NCBI GenBank assembly: GCA_963666945.2
Contig: CAXXRT010000036.1
Span: 1 to 26,079, forward strand
Origin: G963666945 sp963666945
GTDB lineage: Bacteria > Bacteroidota > Bacteroidia > Bacteroidales > Marinifilaceae
DNA length: 26,079 bases
Direction: 5' to 3'
Positions 8,909 through 15,248 of this stretch are shown here, one piece after another (within the stretch, counting starts at the first letter, position 1; each line of letters begins with the position of its first letter). Position numbers and translations under genes: made by a program. Under the pieces are notes generated by a model. That model ran no database searches, was not told where the DNA came from, and was given only the letters and a program-made list of their open reading frames with translations.

Positions 8909-9774
8909 TTCTTATTTTTGCTTAAAATATTATAACATTCAATTAATGAATCCTTCCAATATGGAATACCAACATTAAAAGTAGATTTTACTTTAGTCTT
9001 ATCTAAAACAGAAAAATTTGGACGCTTTACTTTGCTAGGAAATTCTTCCGAATGACAAGGTTCTATTTCGCAATTATGCCCACATAATTGATTTATTTCT
9101 TTTGCAAAATCATACCAACTACATACACCTTCATTACTAAAATGATATATTCCATTATTAGCTTCAAACAGATTACTATCGATCACTGTCATTATTATAT
9201 CTGCTAAATCTTTTGCATAAGTAGGAGTACCTACTTGATCAAACACAACTTTTAGATTTTCTTTTTCCTTAGTTAATTTAATCATTGTTTTGACAAAATT
9301 ATTTCCAAATGACGAATACAACCAAGCTGTCCTAAAAATCAAATATTTACAACCCACATTTATTATTGCTTGTTCTCCAGCCAATTTTGTCCTTCCATAG
9401 GCACCAATAGGATTTGTTGTTTGATCCTCTAAAAAAGGAATACTCTTATTACCTTGGAACACATAGTCTGTTGACACATGAAATAATGTAATATCCGCAT
9501 CACGACAAGCAACTGCTAAGTTTTCAACGGCATGAGCATTGATTAACTCAGCTGTTTTCTCATCATCTTCTGCATTATCTACATTCGTATATGCAGCACA
9601 GTTAACAACAATATCTATATTTTTATGCTTAATTACATTCTTGATATTTTTCAAGCTAGTAATATCTAATTCTTCAACATCGGTAAAACAAAAGATATGT
9701 TTATACTGAGATGCTAATTCTTTTATTTCATTGCCTAATTGACCATTAGCTCCAGTTACTAGTATTTTCTTCAT
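8905..9774 (-). CDS. rfbD: dTDP-4-dehydrorhamnose reductase
   Basis: RfbD (RmlD) carries out the last step, NAD(P)H-dependent reduction of dTDP-4-keto-L-rhamnose to dTDP-L-rhamnose. The 289-residue SDR protein has TGANGQLG at 7-14, STDYVFQG near 101-108, and the catalytic Tyr126-xxx-Lys130 in AYGRTK. FRTAWLY and a C-terminal RP-N-S-LD segment (KRPNFSVLDKTK) are RmlD signatures. Length matches the family (about 285-300). It is followed by rfbB with a four-base overlap and preceded by rfbC with a gap of about 40 bases, the widest space within the rhamnose block. Confidence 0.97.
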   Translation of the reverse strand: MKKILVTGANGQLGNEIKELASQYKHIFCFTDVEELDITSLKNIKNVIKHKNIDIVVNCAAYTNVDNAEDDEKTAELINAHAVENLAVACRDADITLFHVSTDYVFQGNKSIPFLEDQTTNPIGAYGRTKLAGEQAIINVGCKYLIFRTAWLYSSFGNNFVKTMIKLTKEKENLKVVFDQVGTPTYAKDLADIIMTVIDSNLFEANNGIYHFSNEGVCSWYDFAKEINQLCGHNCEIEPCHSEEFPSKVKRPNFSVLDKTKVKSTFNVGIPYWKDSLIECYNILSKNKK

Positions 9775-9814
9775 TATTCTATTAATATATCTCTACTTCG
9801 TCAAATACTTTAGA

Positions 9815-10384
9815 TTAGTATAAATCTTCAGCATAATCAAATAAACAAGAACAATCTGTCAATAATGGATGTTTAGTGTCTTTTTCTGAAAGCAAAACAT
9901 CCTCCATAGGAATTTGCCAATCAATATTTAATTGTGGATCATTCCAAAGTATAGCACCTTCTGCTTGGGGTGCATAATAATTATCACATTTATATTGAAA
10001 TATTGCAGTATCACTTAATACAGAAAAGCCATGGGCAAATCCTCTTGGGATAAAAAATTGTCTGTGATTATCTTCAGTTAATAAACATGATTCCCATTGG
10101 CCAAAAGAAGGAGACCCCTTTCTTATATCAACAGCTACATCTAACACTTCACCTTTTATACATCTAACAAGTTTACTTTGTGCACATTCTCCTTTTTGAA
10201 AATGTAAACCACGAACAACTCCATAAGAAGATTTACTTTGATTATCTTGCACAAACTCTGTTTTGCATATCTTCTTTTCCAATTCTTGTTGAGAAAAAGA
10301 CTCATAAAAATAACCTCTTGAATCTTCAAATATTTTGGGTTCTATAATAACAATCCCTTTTATTTTAGTCTCAATTACTTTCAT
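9815..10384 (-). CDS. rfbC: dTDP-4-dehydrorhamnose 3,5-epimerase
   Basis: RfbC (RmlC) epimerises C3 and C5 of dTDP-4-keto-6-deoxyglucose. I use the ATG at 10384-10382 (MKVIETKIKGIVIIEP), one base after the rfbA stop. The frame could begin seven codons earlier, but that would lie within rfbA and adds residues uncommon in the family. The 189-residue cupin protein shows DSRGYFYESF near 21-30, VRGLHFQ with catalytic His61, KLVRC with Lys71 and Arg74, FIPRGFAHGF with His118, and a Tyr at 131 in the active-site region. Gene order A-C-D-B in one strand, with tiny gaps, marks a complete rhamnose operon segment. Confidence 0.96.
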   Translation of the reverse strand: MKVIETKIKGIVIIEPKIFEDSRGYFYESFSQQELEKKICKTEFVQDNQSKSSYGVVRGLHFQKGECAQSKLVRCIKGEVLDVAVDIRKGSPSFGQWESCLLTEDNHRQFFIPRGFAHGFSVLSDTAIFQYKCDNYYAPQAEGAILWNDPQLNIDWQIPMEDVLLSEKDTKHPLLTDCSCLFDYAEDLY

Positions 10385-10385
10385 A

Positions 10386-11270
10386 TCAAATAACTTTATC
10401 TTCAACTAGTTTCACTAAGTATTTTCCATATTGATTCTTTACCATAGGTTGAGCTACTTCTAAAAGTTTCACAGAATCAACCCATCCTTTTCTATAACCT
10501 ATGGCTTCTAAACATGCAATTTTTAATCCTTGCCTTTTCTCTATTACTTCAACAAAAGTACTTGCCTCAGATAATGATTCATGAGTTCCTGTATCCAACC
10601 AAGCAAAACCTCTACCTAGAACCTCAACTTGCAATTTTTCTTGACTTAAATATTCTTGATTAACAGTAGTTATTTCCAACTCTCCTCTATCTGATGGCTT
10701 AATATTTTTTGCAATTTCAACAACAGAATTAGGATAGAAATACAATCCAACAACTGCATAATTTGATTTAGGATTTTGAGGTTTTTCTTCAATTGATAAA
10801 CATTTTCCAGTTTTATCAAACTCAGCCACTCCATATCTCTCGGGATCTGACACATAATATCCAAACACTGTGGATTTCCCTTTCTCCTCAACCATTTTTA
10901 CAGAATTTTCTAACATTGAAGAAAATCCTTGCCCATAAAAAATGTTATCACCTAAAACCAGACAAACAGAATCATTTCCAATAAATGCTTCACCTATAAT
11001 AAATGCTTGTGCTAATCCATCTGGTGAAGGCTGTTCTGCATATGATAATTCGATTCCATAATTACTTCCATCTCCCAGTAATCTTTTAAATCCAGGTAAA
11101 TCTTCTGGTGTTGATATTACTAATATTTCTCTTATACCAGCTAACATTAATACAGATATGGGATAATAAATCATTGGCTTGTCATAAATTGGAAGCATCT
11201 GTTTACTAACGCCTTGCGTAATAGGATACAATCTTGTACCTGATCCACCTGCTAAAACTATTCCTTTCAT
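10386..11270 (-). CDS. rfbA: Glucose-1-phosphate thymidylyltransferase
   Basis: RfbA (RmlA) forms dTDP-glucose from glucose-1-phosphate and dTTP, the entry step to rhamnose. The 294-residue protein begins MKGIVLAGGSGTRLYP, with the nucleotide-binding GGSGTR at 8-13 and the conserved Lys23 in GVSKQMLPIYDKP. LGDNIFYG near 107-113 gives the metal-binding Asp108. SIEEKPQNPKSNYAVVGLYF and GRGFAWLDTGTH are also family hallmarks. Length is standard. It follows the tviC-like epimerase by 10 bases and leads into rfbC with a one-base gap, so it is likely expressed with both sugar-nucleotide modules. Confidence 0.97.
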   Translation of the reverse strand: MKGIVLAGGSGTRLYPITQGVSKQMLPIYDKPMIYYPISVLMLAGIREILVISTPEDLPGFKRLLGDGSNYGIELSYAEQPSPDGLAQAFIIGEAFIGNDSVCLVLGDNIFYGQGFSSMLENSVKMVEEKGKSTVFGYYVSDPERYGVAEFDKTGKCLSIEEKPQNPKSNYAVVGLYFYPNSVVEIAKNIKPSDRGELEITTVNQEYLSQEKLQVEVLGRGFAWLDTGTHESLSEASTFVEVIEKRQGLKIACLEAIGYRKGWVDSVKLLEVAQPMVKNQYGKYLVKLVEDKVI

Positions 11271-11280
11271 TTCTTATTAT

Positions 11281-12288
11281 TTACAAATTTTCCCAATACC
11301 ATCTACAAGCCTCTTTTAGCCCTCTTCTTATGTCAAACTCAGGATTATAACCCAAAATCTTTCTCCCCTTTTCTATCGTTGCTAGTGAATGTGGTATATC
11401 TCCAGCACGCTTTTCTCCATAAATTACCTCTACATCTAAAATTTTAGAATCAAACTCAGATAAATTATCCCTTAGTATCTCGAATAATAGGTTCAGATCT
11501 GTACGTTCGCCATAAGCAACATTAAACACATTTTTGCTATATGTATCAACATTTCTTATTTTATCGTAGTCAACAACAGCGGCCAACTGATTTGCCTGGA
11601 TAACGTTATCTATATATGTAAAATCTCTGGAATATGAACCATCTCCATTAATTACAGGACTTTCATGTGCCATTAACTGTAACACAAATTTAGGAATAAC
11701 GGCTGCATATGCTCCATTTGGATCCTGCCTGCGACCGAAAACATTGAAATATCTTAGCCCTATGGTCTCTATTCCATATATATCGGTAAAATTTTTTGCA
11801 AATATTTCATCTGCAAATTTTGTTATTGCATATGGTGATAAAGGATTTCCTATAATATGCTCTACTTTTGGCATATTGGTTGAATCTCCGTATGTTGAAC
11901 TACTTGCAGCGAACACAAATCGTTTTACTCCTTCTTCTTTTGCAGCAAAAAGCATTTTTACAAATCCTCCTATATTAACATCAGTCGAGGTCATAGGGTC
12001 TTTGATAGAACGGGGAACTGAACCTAAAGCTGCCTGATGAAGTACATAGTCCACACCTTTTACTGCTTTCTCGCAATCCTCATAATTTCGTATATCCCCT
12101 TCTATTAACCTAAAATCAGCATTAGATAAAAATGGTTCTATATTGTATCTATGTCCTGTCATAAAATTATCAAGACATACTACTTTATTCCCTTGTTCAA
12201 GCAATGCTTCACAAAGGTTGGAACCAATAAAACCGGCTCCTCCTGTTACAAGAACTTTACTGTTTTTTATTTTTCCAGATTCTTTCAC
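11281..12288 (-). CDS. tviC: WbpP/TviC-like UDP-GlcNAc(A)/GalNAc(A) 4-epimerase
   Basis: The 335-residue extended SDR has GGAGFIG at 16-22, HQAALGSVPRSIKDP (about 84-98; the ALGSVPRS stretch is a recognised signature of WbpP/TviC-type epimerases), SSSTYGD at 129-135 and catalytic Tyr153-xxx-Lys157. NVFGRRQDPNGAYAAVIPKF further supports the subgroup that accepts N-acetylated UDP-hexoses. In Salmonella Vi antigen and Pseudomonas O6 loci the partner is a TviB/WbpO dehydrogenase, here directly upstream with an 11-base gap. Together they would convert UDP-GlcNAc to UDP-N-acetylgalactosaminuronic acid. Whether epimerisation precedes or follows oxidation cannot be judged from sequence. An N-terminal extension (MKESGKIKNS) before the Rossmann strand is slightly long, but no better start is visible. 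Confidence 0.9.
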   Translation of the reverse strand: MKESGKIKNSKVLVTGGAGFIGSNLCEALLEQGNKVVCLDNFMTGHRYNIEPFLSNADFRLIEGDIRNYEDCEKAVKGVDYVLHQAALGSVPRSIKDPMTSTDVNIGGFVKMLFAAKEEGVKRFVFAASSSTYGDSTNMPKVEHIIGNPLSPYAITKFADEIFAKNFTDIYGIETIGLRYFNVFGRRQDPNGAYAAVIPKFVLQLMAHESPVINGDGSYSRDFTYIDNVIQANQLAAVVDYDKIRNVDTYSKNVFNVAYGERTDLNLLFEILRDNLSEFDSKILDVEVIYGEKRAGDIPHSLATIEKGRKILGYNPEFDIRRGLKEACRWYWENL

Positions 12289-12299
12289 TGCAATATTAT

Positions 12300-13583
12300 T
12301 TATAATCTTCCGTCAATTAATTCTTTATCCCAGACACCTTTAATATCGTAAATTACTGCATTATGACCGTTGCGTAATTTACTAAGATCTATCTCCTTGA
12401 ATTCGTTATGAGCTACTGCTAACACAACGGTATCGTATTTTTTATCTAAGTATGAATCGACTAAATCCACATTATATTCTTTTTTTACTTCTCCTTTATT
12501 TGCCCATGGGTCGTAAACATCAACGTCGCATCCAAATTGCTTTAATTCATCAATAACGTCAATAGCCTTGGTATTTCTGATATCAGGACAGTTTTCCTTA
12601 AATGTAATCCCTAATACCAATACTTTACTGTTTTTCACAGTATGACCTTTATTAATCATCAGCTTAACAATCTGGGATGCTACCCATGCTCCCATTCCAT
12701 CGTTCATTCTTCGTCCTGCAAGTATAATCTCTGGATTGTATCCTGTCTCCTGTGCTTTTTGAGCAAGGTAATATGGATCTACTCCTATACAGTGGCCTCC
12801 AACCAATCCTGGCTTAAATGGCAAAAAATTCCATTTTGTTCCTGCTGCTTCCAAAACTTCACTGGTATCTATTCCAAGATTACAAAATATCTTAGCCAAC
12901 TCGTTAACAAAGGCGATATTTATATCTCTCTGGGAGTTTTCAATGACTTTAGCTGCTTCTGCTACTTTAATTGATGATGCCTTATGGGTTCCTGCAACTA
13001 TAACCTGTCTGTAAAGCTGGTCAACTTTCTCAGCAACCTCAGGCGTTGAACCTGAAGTGACTTTTAATATCTTTGTTACTGTATGAAGTTTATCTCCCGG
13101 ATTAATTCTCTCTGGTGAATAACCTGCAAAGAAATCTTCGTTAAACTTTAATCCTGATGTTTTTTCCAGTACTGGCACACACTCTTCTTCTGTCACTCCG
13201 GGATATACAGTTGATTCATATACTACTATATCTCCTTTTTTAAGTACTTTACCTACTGTCTCACTTGCCTTATATAAAGGTGTCAAAACGGGTCTGTTAT
13301 TCTTATCTGTTGGTGTTGGTACCGTAATAATATAAAAATTGCAATTTGCTATATCTGAAATCTCCGTCGACAAATAAAGTCCATCATTTTTGTTTTCTTT
13401 ATTTAAAACTGATAGAAGATTATCATCCTCTACCTCCAGAGTTGAATCGTGACCTCCTTTTAGTTCTTTTACACGTGACTTGTTAATATCAAATCCAACT
13501 ACTGGAAATTTCTTTGCAAATTCTACAGCCAATGGAAGGCCTACATATCCTAATCCTATAACTGCAATTTTAGTATTATTCAT
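12300..13583 (-). CDS. tviB: TviB/WbpO-like UDP-N-acetylhexosamine 6-dehydrogenase
   Basis: The 427-residue protein belongs to the UDP-glucose/GDP-mannose dehydrogenase superfamily. GLGYVGLPLA at 10-19 binds NAD, YESTVYPGVTEEE lies near 122-134, AGYSPERINPGD near 153-164, and the catalytic Cys265 is in GGHCIGVDPYYL. Lys212 and Asn216 lie in the conserved central helix. The TEEECVPVLE and SPERINPGDK forms are those of the N-acetylhexosamine branch (TviB, WbpO, WbpA) rather than UDP-glucose dehydrogenase. It oxidises C6 to a uronic acid, consuming two NAD. Placed just before a TviC-like epimerase, the likely end product is UDP-GalNAcA, giving an acidic polysaccharide. It is the first enzyme gene after the antiterminator and the hairpin at 13619-13652. 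Confidence 0.93.
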   Translation of the reverse strand: MNNTKIAVIGLGYVGLPLAVEFAKKFPVVGFDINKSRVKELKGGHDSTLEVEDDNLLSVLNKENKNDGLYLSTEISDIANCNFYIITVPTPTDKNNRPVLTPLYKASETVGKVLKKGDIVVYESTVYPGVTEEECVPVLEKTSGLKFNEDFFAGYSPERINPGDKLHTVTKILKVTSGSTPEVAEKVDQLYRQVIVAGTHKASSIKVAEAAKVIENSQRDINIAFVNELAKIFCNLGIDTSEVLEAAGTKWNFLPFKPGLVGGHCIGVDPYYLAQKAQETGYNPEIILAGRRMNDGMGAWVASQIVKLMINKGHTVKNSKVLVLGITFKENCPDIRNTKAIDVIDELKQFGCDVDVYDPWANKGEVKKEYNVDLVDSYLDKKYDTVVLAVAHNEFKEIDLSKLRNGHNAVIYDIKGVWDKELIDGRL

Positions 13584-13618
13584 ATTATAATTATTCTTTT
13601 AAGGTTATCTACAGCTCC

Positions 13619-13652
13619 GCCTCCTCAGTCCCATTTCATTGGACGAGCAGGC
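13619..13652 (-). promoter_or_regulatory. Strong RNA hairpin between antiterminator gene and sugar genes
   Basis: Read on the minus strand, GCCTGCTCGTCC pairs with GGACTGAGGAGGC around a nine-base loop (AATGAAATG). The result is a 12-bp GC-rich stem with one mismatch and one bulged base. It sits in the 106-base gap after the UpxY-like gene and before the tviB-like gene. No T-run follows, so it is not a classical intrinsic terminator. It could protect RNA ends, pause polymerase, or be an element read by the antiterminator; these roles are inference. Confidence 0.5.
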
Positions 13653-13689
13653 AATAATTTTTATATATTAAAGACTAACTTTCAGATAT

Positions 13690-14181
13690 TTATTCCAGCG
13701 GTCTTAAATAAGCAGGATTAATATCTACCGTTAGTCCCATTTTCAGTTCTTTAAGACAGACTCCGACTTTTTTCTTGCCTTTCAGCTGGTAAAGTTTTAC
13801 TTTCTTGCCTATTAACGGGCCTGCTGTTACTTCACAAAGCTGACCGATGCAAATTTTGTCTGTCTCTAAATTTACTTCTAGCTCTGGTTCGCCCAGGATG
13901 CTTTTCATTATCTCTATCTCCTGATCGGAAACCCTTGCATCTTTACTGTTGTTTCTCACATACCCTACCACGCTCTTTGTCTGTAAAACAGACTCTCTCT
14001 GCGAACCTTCTATATTTATAAATACATAACAGGTTATTACGGGTTCTTCTACCCATTTTTTCCTGTCACTCCATTGTTTTAATGTCTTTTTAAGGGGTAC
14101 GTATGCTTCTATGCCTTTCTCCTCCAGCAGTCCTGCTACTTTTTTCTCGTGCCTTGACTTCACATATATCGCGTACCACAT
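13690..14181 (-). CDS. UpxY-like transcription antiterminator (NusG paralogue)
   Basis: The 163-residue protein starts MWYAIYVKSRHEKKVAGLL, the usual beginning of the NusG N-terminal (NGN) domain. WSDRKKWVEEPVITCYVFI and VVGYVRNN follow, then a KOW-like C-terminal part (GQLCEVTAGPLIGKKVKLY). UpxY proteins of Bacteroides and loaP/RfaH relatives bind RNA polymerase and let it read through long polysaccharide operons. Here the gene is the fourth of the cluster, after the export genes and directly ahead of the sugar and transferase genes. In B. fragilis capsule loci it is the first gene instead. It lies 9 bases after wzz and about 40 bases before a stable hairpin. Its target site is unknown; the 5' leaders near 20.2-20.5 kb and 18.15 kb are the obvious candidates. 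Confidence 0.9.
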   Translation of the reverse strand: MWYAIYVKSRHEKKVAGLLEEKGIEAYVPLKKTLKQWSDRKKWVEEPVITCYVFINIEGSQRESVLQTKSVVGYVRNNSKDARVSDQEIEIMKSILGEPELEVNLETDKICIGQLCEVTAGPLIGKKVKLYQLKGKKKVGVCLKELKMGLTVDINPAYLRPLE

Positions 14182-14190
14182 ACTATCTTC

Positions 14191-15243
14191 TTATTTTACA
14201 AGTCTTGCGAGTCTAAACTCGCCGAAGTTCTCTGCCATAAATGGCAGCAACAGAACCAGTCCGACTCCTAGTATCCCTCCAAGGAATGTAAATGCCACAC
14301 ATATCATTGCTTTCTTTGGCTTTTCCTTTAAAAGGGGCACTTCTGCCTCGTCCAGTATATTTATTACGGGCGATTTTTTTACCTTGTCTATCATTGCCAG
14401 TTCTCTCTGCTGGTTAAGGGTCAGGTAAACGCCTTGCTTTATCTCCAGTTCCCTGGATAGTCTTCCCACCTCTAACTGGGCATGTGGGGAGGAAATATCC
14501 CTGTTGCTTTCGCTATATTCCTTTAGGGCTAGTTCTGCCTCTTTTAGTTCTTTTTTTACGTCTTTTAGTCTTAGGTCAATATGAGCCAGGTTATTGTCTG
14601 CTACTGCTCCCTGGTGCTCCTGTATGTAGTCGGTGACTGCCTTGCCCATGTAGTTTGCTATCTGGGCTGAGAGCAAAGGATCTTTTGTCATAACTCCCAA
14701 AGACATTAATCCAGATTCCTTATTGGTAGACACAGAAACAACATCCTTCCAATTTTTCATAGCAAGGAACATTTTCATCTCTTCCCTTTCCGACTCTATT
14801 TCCCAGAAGTCCAGAAGGTTCATCTTTGCCTCGCTGCCTGAGATATTCCACTCGTGAAGGACTACCTCTTTTGCTATCTTCCTGGACTTTATTACGTCCT
14901 CAACGTTGTAGGTCTCTGCTCCGCCTCCAAGGGATACTCCGAATGAGGCTGCCATGGACATAAGTCCTCCGGCTTTTTTCTCTCCAGTGGCGGGGTACAT
15001 TGTAAGGGTTGCCCTGTAATATGGTGTTGCAAGCAGTGCGTATACCACTCCTATGACCATAAACAGGAAGGTGACTGCCATTATAAGCTTACGGTTTCTC
15101 CATAGCTTTTTGACTACCTCTACAAGGTCTATCTCGTCTTCCTGCACTGCACTGTATGGGGCTGCTCCGTTTATGGTTTCCCGGCAGGGTCTGTCTTTAA
15201 GGTTTGTCTTTTGTCCTGCTATATATTGCTGTCTTTCTTCCAT
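14191..15243 (-). CDS. wzz: Wzz-type chain-length determinant (polysaccharide co-polymerase)
   Basis: The 350-residue protein has the two-membrane-segment layout of polysaccharide co-polymerases. A cytoplasmic N-terminus contains DEIDLVEVVKKLWRNRK, TM1 lies at about 53-72, and a long periplasmic region is rich in predicted coiled coil (about 200-290, e.g. LAHIDLRLKDVKKELKEAEL). The Pro-Lys segment PLLKEKPKKA comes just before TM2 (about 313-338). No Walker motifs or tyrosine-rich tail follow, so this is a kinase-free form, unlike Wzc. It would control chain length made by Wzy and may join the Wza-like exporter encoded five bases upstream. Confidence 0.92.
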   Translation of the reverse strand: MEERQQYIAGQKTNLKDRPCRETINGAAPYSAVQEDEIDLVEVVKKLWRNRKLIMAVTFLFMVIGVVYALLATPYYRATLTMYPATGEKKAGGLMSMAASFGVSLGGGAETYNVEDVIKSRKIAKEVVLHEWNISGSEAKMNLLDFWEIESEREEMKMFLAMKNWKDVVSVSTNKESGLMSLGVMTKDPLLSAQIANYMGKAVTDYIQEHQGAVADNNLAHIDLRLKDVKKELKEAELALKEYSESNRDISSPHAQLEVGRLSRELEIKQGVYLTLNQQRELAMIDKVKKSPVINILDEAEVPLLKEKPKKAMICVAFTFLGGILGVGLVLLLPFMAENFGEFRLARLVK

Positions 15244-15248
15244 TTGGC

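Noticed and set aside
13619..13652. Intrinsic terminator
   Set aside because: The stem is strong, but on the minus strand it is followed by GGAGCTGTAG rather than a T-run; it is kept as a regulatory hairpin instead.
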